Source of the DNA: Bacteroidales bacterium
GTDB lineage: Bacteria; Bacteroidota; Bacteroidia; Bacteroidales; GCA-2748055
NCBI GenBank assembly: GCA_021738565.1
Contig: JAIPBT010000039.1
Span: forward strand, 1-43,313
Length of the DNA: 43,313 nucleotides
Direction: 5' to 3'
Below the pieces are notes generated by a model. It was not told where the DNA came from and ran no database searches. It worked only from the letters and a program-made list of their open reading frames with translations. The translations under genes were made by a program, and so were the position numbers. Position 1 is the first letter of the stretch. Every line of letters begins with the position of its first letter. This document shows, piece by piece, positions 1-8,114 of the stretch.

Positions 1-59
1 ATGGAACCCTCATGTTATTTTCATTCCCTGTTGTGAACGATAGTGCATGAGGGTTTCAT
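1..59. repeat. Palindromic repeat, copy 1
   Basis: The arms at 1-14 and 46-59 are inverted copies (CCCTCATG against CATGAGGG, 13 of 14 positions) separated by a 31-base loop. The whole unit recurs at 137-195 with about five mismatches, so the loop is conserved as well as the stem. The window begins exactly at this unit, so further copies could lie upstream. Confidence 0.85.
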
Positions 60-136
60 TAGAAAATAATTTAGTTATACTATTAATATTCAGTCTATTA
101 TATCTTCAAAAAAACAGATGTCTTAATCCTAATGCC

Positions 137-195
137 ATGAAACCCTCATGTTATTTTCATTATCTTTTGCGAACGATAGTGCATGAGGGTTTCAG
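137..195. repeat. Palindromic repeat, copy 2, overlapping the coaE 3' end
   Basis: This is the second copy of the unit at 1-59. Its arms at 137-150 and 182-194 pair perfectly over 13 bases (ATGAAACCCTCAT/ATGAGGGTTTCAT core). The stop codon of coaE (160-162) and its last ten codons lie inside this copy. The hairpin could also act as a 3'-end structure for the coaE transcript, but no T-run follows it. Confidence 0.85.
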
Positions 196-771
196 AAATG
201 TATTGTGCAAATCTACAATTTGTCTTACAATCATCTGCTCATTATCATTGTAAATAATGAAATCTGACAATTTTTCTTTTTCATTATCGTTCATCTGTCT
301 TTTTATTCGTGCAAGCACTTCATCCCTTGAGACATGGTCTCTTTCCATTACACGTCTGATCCTGCATGGAAGACTTGCCTTTACAAAAATATTATAATGC
401 ATCAATTTTGCACTTCCTGACTCAAAAAGCAGGGCTGCCTCTTCAATAACATAAGGGCAATCATCCTGGTACTTAACTGACCATTTTATGAAGTGGTCCT
501 TCACGACCGGATGGACAATAGCATTCAAATGATCCAGCAGGCTGCTGTCGTTAAATACCAGGGAACTTATATATTTTCTGTTCAAATTCCCGTTTGTATA
601 TGCCCGATCTCCAAACAGGCCTTTGATGGATTCTTTAAGCTCAGGCAGGTTCTCCATTAATTCCCTTGCCTTTTTGTCGGCCTCGAAAACCGGTATACCC
701 AGCCCGCGGAAAACATTGCTCACATATGTCTTCCCACTTCCTATTCCTCCCGTCAGCCCTATTTTTAGCAT
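160..771 (-). CDS. coaE: Dephospho-CoA kinase CoaE
   Basis: This enzyme phosphorylates the 3'-hydroxyl of dephospho-CoA with ATP, the last step of CoA synthesis, in the cytoplasm. The N-terminus carries the family P-loop GGIGSGKT at residues 8-15, followed by an EADKKAREL segment matching the family acceptor-binding DxD/E region, and the 203-residue length is normal. The start codon overlaps the upstream YbbR-like stop codon by one base (TAATG), suggesting translational coupling at the end of the nusB-yajC cluster. The final residues (KPSCTIVRKR) are encoded by a palindromic repeat also found at 1-59, so the natural C-terminus has been replaced or extended by the repeat. The catalytic body is intact. 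The CoA pathway gene coaBC is also in this window, about 37 kb away. Confidence 0.96.
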   Translation of the reverse strand: MLKIGLTGGIGSGKTYVSNVFRGLGIPVFEADKKARELMENLPELKESIKGLFGDRAYTNGNLNRKYISSLVFNDSSLLDHLNAIVHPVVKDHFIKWSVKYQDDCPYVIEEAALLFESGSAKLMHYNIFVKASLPCRIRRVMERDHVSRDEVLARIKRQMNDNEKEKLSDFIIYNDNEQMIVRQIVDLHNTFLKPSCTIVRKR

Positions 772-1772
772 TATTTTACCGATAAGAGATATTCTACTGA
801 TTGAGGGTAATAGCTGATAGAGATCAGCTCCTCGGGTGCAGATTTTATTTCGACCTGCAACCGGGATTTTTTTTCCAGAACCTCATTGTAATCAACTTCT
901 ATCCAGAAAGCTTCCGGAACGATCCGCTCATAATTGCTCAATCCGATTTTTCCTGATACCCTGATGAAATGGGGGAACGTCTGCATGCGTATCGAATCAG
1001 GCAGGTTTGCTATATGAACCGGTACCTGAAGCTGTATCTCAGTAAGTTTTTCAATTTCAATTTCACATTCGATATCGCTTGTTGTATACTTCAACTTTGG
1101 ATAGTCAATCAATTTAAGAACGCCCGCATAGTTCTTTTCCAACTCGCCAAGATTGAGTTTTTTTGTTCCAATTGCTGTAAGTGTATCCAGGAAGATATCC
1201 GGACCGGAGACTAGTACTGATTCAGGTTTGATCTGAACAGACCGCTTGATAATAAAATCCTTTTTTATTGAATAGTCGAGGTCCGGTTCCACCTTAACTG
1301 TTTTCTTTGTCAGGTTGGCAAATTGAAAAATCAATGAGTCCGGAGCGATCTCCATCAATTGTAGTTCGCTTGGTAACTGTCTTCCTACCTCTTCCCTAGC
1401 ATAGTTGGTCAGCAAATAGAACCTTGTGGTATCCCGGTTCAGCATATTCATGGTATAGGAACTTACAGCAAAGTTAATGGGAACCGGGCGGTTGATCAGT
1501 TTATAACTTAACAATGCATAACCATGCGCATTTACAGTAAGATTCAGATGATTTGGCAATTCGTTCACCAGAATTTTCCGGGCAGGGAACCTACTGTATG
1601 TGATCGGGTATTTTATCTCTGTTGAATAATTCTTACTAAGAGCATTCAACAGCCAGATAACAATCGATATGGCCAGGAAAAAAGAAAAAACAAGAAGTTT
1701 TCTCTTCCATACAAGATTTCTTCCCGCGGAAGCATCTTTCCTGGTATCTTTATTTACCGGATTTTCAATCAT
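771..1772 (-). CDS. YbbR-like (CdaR-type) membrane-anchored protein
   Basis: A 333-residue protein with one N-terminal membrane segment at about residues 26-45 and an extracytoplasmic region of repeated beta-rich YbbR-like modules. In Firmicutes the YbbR protein CdaR regulates the diadenylate cyclase CdaA. In Bacteroidota this family sits between yajC and coaE, exactly as here, and its function is less certain. The stop codon overlaps the coaE start codon by one base. The gap to yajC (1773-2031) holds a MITE-like palindromic element, so it may not share the yajC transcript fully. The cyclase itself is not in the window. Family assignment is firm, the signalling role is inferred. Confidence 0.85.
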   Translation of the reverse strand: MIENPVNKDTRKDASAGRNLVWKRKLLVFSFFLAISIVIWLLNALSKNYSTEIKYPITYSRFPARKILVNELPNHLNLTVNAHGYALLSYKLINRPVPINFAVSSYTMNMLNRDTTRFYLLTNYAREEVGRQLPSELQLMEIAPDSLIFQFANLTKKTVKVEPDLDYSIKKDFIIKRSVQIKPESVLVSGPDIFLDTLTAIGTKKLNLGELEKNYAGVLKLIDYPKLKYTTSDIECEIEIEKLTEIQLQVPVHIANLPDSIRMQTFPHFIRVSGKIGLSNYERIVPEAFWIEVDYNEVLEKKSRLQVEIKSAPEELISISYYPQSVEYLLSVK

Positions 1773-1780
1773 AGCTTTTT

Positions 1781-1962
1781 AACCTGAATTATTCACGAAT
1801 TGATCTGTTACGAATCCATATCGCCTGCGATTAAAGAGAATGCTCAACTTTCGGTTCTCGAAATAACTAAGGCTATTCCTGAGAGCCGAAAGTTTGCGCT
1901 TCCCTTTACTCTTGGCGCTCTGAATTCTCATCACGAAAAACTCATGAATAATTCAGGTTAAG
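1781..1962. repeat. MITE-like element with AACCTGAATTATTCA termini
   Basis: The left end at 1781 reads AACCTGAATTATTCACGA, and the right end at about 1942-1960 is its inverted copy (TCATGAATAATTCAGGTT). Inside, 1847-1860 and 1881-1893 form a second inverted repeat around CTTTCGG/CCGAAAG. Positions 1920-1960 are the reverse complement of the 44-bp palindrome at 15231-15274. There is no open reading frame, so it is a non-autonomous repeat of about 180 bp between yajC and the YbbR-like gene. Confidence 0.75.
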
Positions 1963-1973
1963 TAAAAATAATA

Positions 1974-2018
1974 AAAAAAAGAGTCCAACCGGCAATATGC
2001 AGCTGAACTCCTTTTTTT
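1974..2018 (-). terminator. Possible rho-independent terminator after yajC
   Basis: An A-run plus GAGT at 1974-1984 can pair with ACTCC plus a T-run at 2008-2019, with a loop of about 23 bases. On the minus strand this gives a stem ending in a U-run just after the yajC stop. The stem is imperfect, so this is moderate evidence. Confidence 0.45.
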
Positions 2019-2031
2019 TATGATTTAAAGC

Positions 2032-2358
2032 CTATTTTTTTGCAGCTGCATCAGCACCGGATGCATCTTTTACAATGGCCGTCTTATCGACTTTGACAAT
2101 TATATTGTCTGCTATTTCAAGTGTGATGGTAGTTTCCTTAACATCATTAATTTTTCCGTAAAGTCCGCCACTTGTCAGTACTTTATCGCCTTTCTTCAGA
2201 GAACTGCGGTAATTGGACATTTCCTTCTGTTTTTTCACCTGGGGCCGTATCATGAAAAAATAAAAAACCACAATGATGAGCACAAGAAAAATCAAAGATT
2301 GCATACCGGGTTTGCCCGGTGCTGCTGAGTCCTGTAATAATAAAAATAATAGATCCAT
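2032..2358 (-). CDS. yajC: Preprotein translocase subunit YajC
   Basis: A 108-residue inner-membrane protein with one membrane segment at about residues 20-38, followed by the family signature (MIRPQVKKQKEM) and a compact cytoplasmic domain (KKGDKVLTSGGLYGKI). YajC associates with SecDF in the Sec translocon, where it is an accessory factor. Length and domain order match the family. The tail DASGADAAAKK is low-complexity. It lies in the conserved Bacteroidota order nusB, DUF1573, yajC, ybbR, coaE, all on the minus strand. Confidence 0.96.
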   Translation of the reverse strand: MDLLFLLLQDSAAPGKPGMQSLIFLVLIIVVFYFFMIRPQVKKQKEMSNYRSSLKKGDKVLTSGGLYGKINDVKETTITLEIADNIIVKVDKTAIVKDASGADAAAKK

Positions 2359-2442
2359 AATATTTAATATTGGTTATACATTCAATGATTAATTGTTAAA
2401 ATATTTTACCCGGCCAAGCGTTCATGCAAGGCGTAATTCAGT

Positions 2443-2871
2443 TTATATGCTTTCCACAACACCCTTTAAACTCAGTTTACTGACCTGACTTCTGGAATTG
2501 GAATAGACCGTAATACCAATATTCTGTATTCCTTTTTTACCGCTTGAATCAAAAATCACTTTTATCGTGCCTGATTCTCCGGGTGACAGAGGTTCTTTAC
2601 TGTATGATGGCACTGTACAGCCACATCCTGCCTTAATATCTTTTAAAAGCAGCGGGCGATCGCCAGTGTTTTCATAATCGAACCAGGTTACTACCTTTTC
2701 ACCCTCAAGCACGCGTCCAATGTCATTTGTCTCAGTTTTAAATTCAATTACAGATTCACCTGCACGGGCATCCGTATTTTCTGGTGTTCCTCCTGCTTTT
2801 TTACTTTCCCCAGTACAGGATGAAACAACAATCAACAAAATTATGAACGACATGTGATATTTGTATCCCAT
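2443..2871 (-). CDS. DUF1573 lipoprotein
   Basis: A small secreted lipoprotein of about 142 residues from this start. The hydrophobic signal ends in the lipobox VVSSC (Cys at residue 19). The mature part is one DUF1573 domain with Ig-like features and the family hallmark CGCT in KAGCGCTVPSYSKEPLSPGE. A longer start at 2910 would overlap nusB by 23 bases and put polar residues before the signal peptide, so I prefer 2871; a shorter start at 2853 is also possible. It sits directly after nusB in a widespread Bacteroidota cluster. The molecular role of DUF1573 proteins is not established; an ASH-like envelope adhesion or scaffold role is a guess. Confidence 0.88.
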   Translation of the reverse strand: MGYKYHMSFIILLIVVSSCTGESKKAGGTPENTDARAGESVIEFKTETNDIGRVLEGEKVVTWFDYENTGDRPLLLKDIKAGCGCTVPSYSKEPLSPGESGTIKVIFDSSGKKGIQNIGITVYSNSRSQVSKLSLKGVVESI

Positions 2872-2887
2872 GACCTGCAAAGATAGT

Positions 2888-3874
2888 TTAATTCTGTTGA
2901 TCGCCATCAATTTCTCCTATAAGACCTCTTCCTGATTTTTGAATTTTTTTGTTTTTCCTTAGCTGATCAACCACCTTATCAAGAACTCCATTAATGAAAA
3001 CACTACTTTTGCTGGTACTGTAGAGTTTTGATATTTCAAGATACTCATTAAGCGTAACTTTTGTCGGGATGGAGGGAAAGTTAATGAATTCAGTAATTGC
3101 CATTTGCATTATAAGAATATCCATAAAGGCGATTCTTTCCAGGTCCCAGTTCTTTGTGTTGGATTTTATATATTCAACATATTCAGACCTATTGGCGATG
3201 GATCTCCTGAACAGTTCGATCGCAAATTCCTTGTCTTCAGGTATTTTTCGGTTATCTGGATTTTTAAACAGATCCAGCAGCGGTTGCTTCTGGCTTCCAT
3301 CCTCATTGAAACGTTTGAGTGTTTTTATTACCATACTGATCATGTATTCCAGGTCGTCCAACCAGTATATACTCTGTTCCTCAAGGACTCCTTCCAGACT
3401 CTCATTGGGATAAACTACATTTGCAAGCAGATTTGTCAATAATTTCTTTTCATCTGAAAAAGAGATGTCATCTGCTTCCATAAATTCTTTAAAGGCAGGT
3501 TCGTTAATGAAATTATGATACAGCTCCTTTTTCAATTCCGGGTAATTCACCCACGACAGCTTTTTAACATCGATGTAGCGCAACAGTTGTTCAGAATGCC
3601 GTATCTGTTGGATTAGATTACTTTCTATAAACCTTTTGTTTGGATTCAGGTCTTCTTCTGACGGGACATATTTCTTTTTTGCAAGATCAATCCTTGATTC
3701 CGCATAATCTGCTATTTCAAGGATTAGGAGCAAAATGTAGTGATAAAGATCGTAGGCTTTATTGATGTTAAATAACAATTCCTTTTCTGTCAATGCAACC
3801 TCGCCATCTCCTCTTTTATAGAAGGAATACAACGCTTGCATTGCTTTGATCCGTAATTGCCGTCTGCTGATCAT
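2888..3874 (-). CDS. nusB: Transcription antitermination factor NusB, extended Bacteroidota form
   Basis: NusB binds boxA RNA with NusE (S10) and supports rRNA antitermination. The protein has 328 residues, about twice the length of E. coli NusB, which is usual in Bacteroidota. The N-terminus (SRRQLRIKAMQALYSFYKRGD) is the family start, and the C-terminal NusB fold is recognisable at about residues 210-315 (IANRSEYVEYIKSNTKNWDLERIAFMDI, then PTKVTLNEYLEISKLYS and SVFINGVLDKV; quoted in pieces). The middle is a clade-specific helical insertion. It is the first gene of the minus-strand cluster and has a TAAATTTG -7 candidate 36 bases upstream. Confidence 0.93.
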   Translation of the reverse strand: MISRRQLRIKAMQALYSFYKRGDGEVALTEKELLFNINKAYDLYHYILLLILEIADYAESRIDLAKKKYVPSEEDLNPNKRFIESNLIQQIRHSEQLLRYIDVKKLSWVNYPELKKELYHNFINEPAFKEFMEADDISFSDEKKLLTNLLANVVYPNESLEGVLEEQSIYWLDDLEYMISMVIKTLKRFNEDGSQKQPLLDLFKNPDNRKIPEDKEFAIELFRRSIANRSEYVEYIKSNTKNWDLERIAFMDILIMQMAITEFINFPSIPTKVTLNEYLEISKLYSTSKSSVFINGVLDKVVDQLRKNKKIQKSGRGLIGEIDGDQQN

Positions 3875-3909
3875 ATCCTAAAGAACTAATTTTCCTTTGC
3901 TGTAGCCGA

Positions 3910-3917
3910 CAAATTTA
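3910..3917 (-). promoter_or_regulatory. Candidate Bacteroidota -7 promoter element for nusB
   Basis: The minus strand reads TAAATTTG, an exact match to the TAnnTTTG -7 consensus, 36 bases before the nusB start. No good -33 TTTG was found at the expected spacing, so confidence is moderate. Confidence 0.4.
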
Positions 3918-4051
3918 ATTTATTTTTCTTATTAATTGTCCTTATTATATAGTGTCTTATCGACAATTATTTGAATATTACTAAAATATTTTACATTTTT
4001 ATTGCAAAATAGAACTAGATAGAAAGAGAGACCCTAACTAAATCTTAGATT

Positions 4052-4462
4052 ATGAATGAAGAAGGATTAGAAAAAAATGAAGAGAAAGTAAGTCAGCAAA
4101 ACCGGGAAGAAATTCACTCGAATGTTGTAAGGGCAGGAAAAAGAACGTATTTCTTTGATGTCAAAGCCACCAGGAGGAATGATTACTATCTTACCATCAC
4201 AGAGAGTAAGAAAAGATTTGGAAGAGACGGAAAGTTCTTCTATGAGAAGCACAAATTATTTCTTTACAAAGAGGATTTCGACAAATTTGAAGACAGTCTA
4301 AAAGAGGTGATTGAATTTATTCGGGAAGCAAATCCACAACCCATTGATCCTGATGCTGTTGAGGAAAAAGAAGCAGGATTTGATCAAAAAAAAGAAGAAG
4401 CAGCTGATTCAAAAGACTTTACCAGCGTGGAATTTGACGACCTGGATGAAAGTGCAAACTAA
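4052..4462 (+). CDS. PUR-domain nucleic-acid-binding protein (DUF3276)
   Basis: A 136-residue cytoplasmic protein of the Bacteroidota DUF3276 family, related to the eukaryotic PUR-alpha repeat that binds single-stranded purine-rich nucleic acid. The core lies at about residues 25-95 (RAGKRTYFFDVKATRRNDYY, then LTITESKKRF and KHKLFLYKEDFDKFEDSL) and fits one PUR repeat with a C-terminal amphipathic helix. The ends are acidic and charged, which is common in the family. It is transcribed divergently from nusB across a 177-base AT-rich gap. Its specific cellular role is not known. Confidence 0.9.
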   Translation: MNEEGLEKNEEKVSQQNREEIHSNVVRAGKRTYFFDVKATRRNDYYLTITESKKRFGRDGKFFYEKHKLFLYKEDFDKFEDSLKEVIEFIREANPQPIDPDAVEEKEAGFDQKKEEAADSKDFTSVEFDDLDESAN

Positions 4463-4520
4463 AAACTGGCTGTTATATTCAAACTTGCATATTTTCAATA
4501 CATAACCGGGAGATTACAGT

Positions 4521-5249
4521 TCATTCTTGGATTTTCTTTTCAATGAAACCTGTAATCTCCTCAAAGGATAATTTTCTCACGTTTGTAACAATGCAGTCGT
4601 CAGTGAGAAAATCTCCAAATTGGTTGCATTCTTTTATTCCTTGCAAGAAGACCTTATTTACTGAATGCTGTATAGGCAAGAGCAACAAAAAAGTTGCCAG
4701 GTAACCGGATGACTTAAACTCCTCAACCTCACCTTCGTAGTTGTTTATACAGAAGGAGAATTCCTTTTCAATGATCTGCTTCTCAAAAGCAGACAAATCG
4801 GTTCTGTCTCTCCCGATCAACACAACAAAGTACCTCAATCTGTTACCCCTTCCTCCAAGTCCTGTTGAAATGAACACCTGGTTCTCCTCAAGCAGGTGGC
4901 TTTCAATGTGCATACGCGATTCCTGCAAGGCAAGGAGCCCCCAATCCCGTAATTCTTCGTCAGGATTGTTCATATAGGACTCTATTGCACGGTAAGCCGT
5001 GACATCTTCCATTGTTGCAAGCCTTGCAAGCAGGTTCTTTTTATTATCGAGCGAATATTCAGGATCATCAAGAAATCCTGCCTGGCCCAGTGCCCATCCC
5101 TCATCATATTCCTGAGCCAGGCGTTTTGAGAACTCAAAATATTCAACCTGCAGATCAACATCAATATTGTCTTCGAGGATATTTACGTGGTTTGGATCAT
5201 GTCCCAGTATTTCCCTTATTTTATCATATAAATTCTCGTGATCCTTCAT
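4521..5249 (-). CDS. Conserved-looking protein of unknown function
   Basis: I do not recognise this 242-residue cytoplasmic protein. It has no signal peptide or convincing membrane segment. Residues 1-115 are helical and charged, with a HEAT-like pattern (NPDEELRDWGLLALQESR). Residues 120-242 look alpha/beta, with STGLGGRGNRLRYFVVLIG followed by a possible hydrophobic strand YLATFLLLLP. The STGLGGRGNRLRY stretch is glycine-rich and could bind a ligand, but it is not a standard P-loop. It converges on the PUR-domain gene, with an 11-bp inverted repeat (4509-4519/4550-4560) across its 3' end. Codon use resembles its neighbours, so I think it is a real gene. Confidence 0.8.
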   Translation of the reverse strand: MKDHENLYDKIREILGHDPNHVNILEDNIDVDLQVEYFEFSKRLAQEYDEGWALGQAGFLDDPEYSLDNKKNLLARLATMEDVTAYRAIESYMNNPDEELRDWGLLALQESRMHIESHLLEENQVFISTGLGGRGNRLRYFVVLIGRDRTDLSAFEKQIIEKEFSFCINNYEGEVEEFKSSGYLATFLLLLPIQHSVNKVFLQGIKECNQFGDFLTDDCIVTNVRKLSFEEITGFIEKKIQE

Positions 5250-5378
5250 CTAAATAAGTAATATTTATATATAAAAATATAAAATTGAAGCTATTATCAA
5301 AATATTTCAGCATAAATTAATCCAATAATTTTCCTTTTACCCAAATGGATTTGTTATGCGTATAAGACAATAATGTAA

Positions 5379-5386
5379 TATATTTG
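5379..5386 (+). promoter_or_regulatory. Candidate -7 promoter element for the DUF456 gene
   Basis: TATATTTG matches TAnnTTTG exactly and lies 31 bases before the GTG start at 5418. A TTG at 5351-5353 could serve as the -33 element, although the 25-base gap is longer than usual. Confidence 0.45.
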
Positions 5387-5417
5387 TATCTGTACGTTTC
5401 AAAAAACCTGTATCGAA

Positions 5418-5903
5418 GTGGAAGTTTTTCTTGTAATAGGAGGAATCTTATTGATCCTTATAGGTTTTATAGGAAGTGCTTTGCCTGTACTCCCCGGGCC
5501 GCCTCTGGCCTGGCTGGGTTATCTACTGCTCAGGTGGACCGATTACATCAAAGACAATGATGGTTATAACACATCCTTATGGATCATGCTTTTCCTTGTA
5601 ATTGTTGTAACATTGCTCGATTACCTTGTACCGGTATGGGGAACAAAAAAATGGGGAGGATCCAGGCGGGGCATGTGGGGTGCCACCATCGGACTTATTA
5701 TTGGTTTGTTCCTTGGACCGATAGGTATAGTTATTGGTCCGTTTGCCGGAGCATTCATCGGTGAACTAACCTCTGGCAAACAACAGCAGGAAGCCTTACG
5801 CTCAGGATGGGGATCTTTCGTCGGATTTTTAATGGGTGTTGGTCTGAAGCTGATGGTATGCGGAACGATCCTGTTCCTGTTCATCTATTACCTTGTGAGG
5901 TAA
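5418..5903 (+). CDS. DUF456 integral membrane protein
   Basis: A 161-residue protein with four or more hydrophobic segments and glycine-rich hairpins, matching the DUF456 family in length and in the opening GSALPVLPGPPLAWLGYLLL. The start codon is GTG at 5418; no in-frame ATG is available upstream. The segment IGLIIGLFLGPIGIVIGPFA resembles glycine-zipper repeats. The function of the family is unknown. The stop codon lies seven bases from the stop of the convergent argF-like gene. Confidence 0.88.
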   Translation: MEVFLVIGGILLILIGFIGSALPVLPGPPLAWLGYLLLRWTDYIKDNDGYNTSLWIMLFLVIVVTLLDYLVPVWGTKKWGGSRRGMWGATIGLIIGLFLGPIGIVIGPFAGAFIGELTSGKQQQEALRSGWGSFVGFLMGVGLKLMVCGTILFLFIYYLVR

Positions 5904-5910
5904 GAGCTGA

Positions 5911-6912
5911 TCACATTCCCAATGTCGCCACCATTACAGCCTTAATAGTGTGTAACCTGTTTTCGGCTTCATCGAAAACAATGGAATGCTCTGATTCAAA
6001 AACATCGTCAGTGACTTCCATGGATTCCAATTCGAATTTCTGATAGATCTCTTCCCCAAGTGTTGTTTCCCGGTTATGAAATGCAGGCAGACAGTGCAAG
6101 AATTTCACTTGCGGATTCCCTGTTTTCTCAAGCACTCCGGAATTCACCTGGTAAGGTTTCAATAACCCGATCCTGTCGTTCCATACATTTTCGGGTTCAC
6201 CCATTGAAACCCAGACATCGGTATAAATAAAATCAATTCCTTTTACACCGCTATCCACATCACCGGTAATGGTTATTTTTGCTCCTGTTTCAGCGGCTAT
6301 ATCCCTGCATTGCTGCACCAGTTTTTCATCAGGCTGGCAAGCTTCTGGTGCCACTGCCCGGAAATCCATTCCCATTTTTGCTGCACCAACCATTAATGAA
6401 TTTCCCATATTGTTTCTTGCGTCACCCAGGTAAGCGAAGGAGATCTGGTTCAAAGGGACATCTGAATGCTCCTTCATCGTCATAAAATCAGCAAGGATCT
6501 GTGTGGGATGGAATTCATTGGTAAGACCATTCCAGACAGGCACTCCTGCATATTTTGCCAGCTCTTCCACCACATCCTGCCCAAACCCGCGGTATTCAAT
6601 ACCATCATACATCCTGCCGAGCACCCTGGCGGTGTCTTTCATTGATTCCTTGAATCCGATCTGTGATCCTGAAGGTCCCAGGTATGTGACATGTGCCCCC
6701 TGTTCATAAGCAGCAACCTCGAATGCACATCTTGTGCGCGTGGATGATTTCTCAAATATCAGTGCAATGCTTTTACCTTTCAGACGCCTTGTCTCTGTAC
6801 CACTGTATTTTGCTCTCTTCAGTGAAACGCTCAGGTCCAGAAGGAACATAATCTCTTCCGGGCTAAAATCAAGCAGTTTCAAAAAGCTCCTGTTTCGTAA
6901 ATTATAGGCCAT
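5911..6912 (-). CDS. Ornithine carbamoyltransferase, probably catabolic (ArcB-type)
   Basis: Interconverts ornithine plus carbamoyl phosphate with citrulline plus phosphate. The 333 residues carry the carbamoyl-phosphate motif STRTR (in [12 protein letters not shown]), the ornithine-site SMG loop (DVWVSMGEP) and the catalytic HCLPAFH. Many Bacteroidota use N-acetyl- or N-succinyl-ornithine transcarbamylases for arginine synthesis, whereas the SMG loop here indicates plain ornithine. The gene follows carbamate kinase by 31 bases on the same strand, which points to catabolic use: citrulline is split and the carbamoyl phosphate yields ATP. Arginine deiminase (arcA) is absent from the window. I cannot exclude an anabolic role, so no symbol is given. 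Confidence 0.93.
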   Translation of the reverse strand: MAYNLRNRSFLKLLDFSPEEIMFLLDLSVSLKRAKYSGTETRRLKGKSIALIFEKSSTRTRCAFEVAAYEQGAHVTYLGPSGSQIGFKESMKDTARVLGRMYDGIEYRGFGQDVVEELAKYAGVPVWNGLTNEFHPTQILADFMTMKEHSDVPLNQISFAYLGDARNNMGNSLMVGAAKMGMDFRAVAPEACQPDEKLVQQCRDIAAETGAKITITGDVDSGVKGIDFIYTDVWVSMGEPENVWNDRIGLLKPYQVNSGVLEKTGNPQVKFLHCLPAFHNRETTLGEEIYQKFELESMEVTDDVFESEHSIVFDEAENRLHTIKAVMVATLGM

Positions 6913-6943
6913 ATTAAAAATCTTTTACCAGTTTAGAAATATA

Positions 6944-7900
6944 TTAATCTTCGTATTCCATGGTTATTTTTGTACCATAACTCTTATCCTCAAGTTTAAA
7001 TGCCTCCGTAATGACACTCTTACCGCCTCCATTTTGAATAAATTCCATGCAAGCTCTTATTTTTGGCGCCATATCACCTTCACCAAACATGCCAGACTCA
7101 AGGTACCTTAGTGTGTCCCTGTAATTGAGGAATTCCTTTTTTTCCTGATCTTTTGTGCCAAAATTTATATATACAAACGGAACATCGGTTAAGATATAGA
7201 ACTCATCTGCATGAATTCTTGATGCCAGCAGAGATGACGCACTGTCTTTATCAATCACTGCCTCTGAGGGTCTGACCCTCCCCTGGTCATCAATATAGAC
7301 CGGTACACCTCCGCCGCCGGCTGCAATAACGATTGTGCCCTGGTTGGCAAGCGATTCAACCACCCTTTCATTCATTATGCCAATGGGCCTTGGAGACGGT
7401 ACTACCCTTCTCCAGCCACCCTCTCTTTTCTTGTCTTCTTTAAATGCCCATCCTTTATTCCCGATCAACTTATCAGCTTCCGGTTTGCTGTATATCTTCC
7501 CCACTCTTTTTGTCGGATCCCTGAAAGCCGGATCATCTTTGTCAACCAATACCTGGGTCACCAAAGTGACAATCTCCTTTTGGATCTTGTGTTTGTTAAG
7601 AACATTCCTCAGCATCCTTTCGATCATATATCCGATACCCCCCTGTGAATCTGCGACACATATGTCAAGCGGCATCTGCGGAATTTTATAAACTGTCTCG
7701 CCTGCATCATTACGCATGAGGATATTGCCAACCTGCGGACCATTGCCGTGTGTGATTACAATTTCATAACCTTCCCTGAGCAGGTGCACAAGGTTCTCAA
7801 GTGTATCTGTCGTATTCTGCTCCTGCTCCTCGATCGTACCAACCTGGTCTTCCCTTAGCAGGGCGTTACCACCAAGCGCAATAACAGCAACTTTTTTCAT
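6944..7900 (-). CDS. arcC: Carbamate kinase
   Basis: Transfers phosphate between carbamoyl phosphate and ADP, giving ATP, ammonia and CO2 in the catabolic direction. The 318-residue length is normal and the amino-acid-kinase fold is clear: VIALGGNALL at the N-terminus, THGNGPQVG, the central AAGGGGVPVY and the VIDKDSASSLLA segment, then an ILTDVP nucleotide-site strand. It is the first gene of a two-gene operon with the carbamoyltransferase. A TATATTTA sequence upstream resembles the -7 consensus with one mismatch. Confidence 0.95.
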   Translation of the reverse strand: MKKVAVIALGGNALLREDQVGTIEEQEQNTTDTLENLVHLLREGYEIVITHGNGPQVGNILMRNDAGETVYKIPQMPLDICVADSQGGIGYMIERMLRNVLNKHKIQKEIVTLVTQVLVDKDDPAFRDPTKRVGKIYSKPEADKLIGNKGWAFKEDKKREGGWRRVVPSPRPIGIMNERVVESLANQGTIVIAAGGGGVPVYIDDQGRVRPSEAVIDKDSASSLLASRIHADEFYILTDVPFVYINFGTKDQEKKEFLNYRDTLRYLESGMFGEGDMAPKIRACMEFIQNGGGKSVITEAFKLEDKSYGTKITMEYED

Positions 7901-8066
7901 CGCAATCTGTAATTTCTATCCGTAAATATACCAATACTTTATTTACCGGGTTAATCATTTCGGATACAAGCTCAGGTGCAGTCAGTTAACCCCCGAAAAA
8001 GAATACTGCAAAACTAATCCTATTTACAAGTAGAAATTGAAATGTAAACATGATCTATAACACAAA

Positions 8067-8098
8067 TTTGTTAAGTTGATGATCGTTTCCTATTTTTG
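8067..8098 (+). promoter_or_regulatory. Bacteroidota-type promoter (TTTG, 20-bp spacer, TATTTTTG)
   Basis: TTTG at 8067-8070 and TATTTTTG at 8091-8098 match the -33 and -7 consensus with a 20-base spacer. The ATG at 8115 follows by 16 bases. This promoter overlaps the first codons of a longer possible start at 8076 and so favours 8115. Confidence 0.65.
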
Positions 8099-8114
8099 CC
8101 CATATTTAAACTGC

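Noticed and set aside
1-195. CRISPR-like pair of repeats at the window start
   Set aside because: Only two copies, 58 bases long with 77 bases between, strongly palindromic, and one copy overlaps a coding region. No cas genes are present.
4509-4560. 11-bp inverted repeat GGAGATTACAG with a 30-base loop as a terminator
   Set aside because: No T-run follows and part lies in the coding region of the unrecognised protein.
8076-8114. Longer start for the lipoprotein at 8076
   Set aside because: It overlaps the -7 promoter element and places 13 odd residues before the signal peptide.
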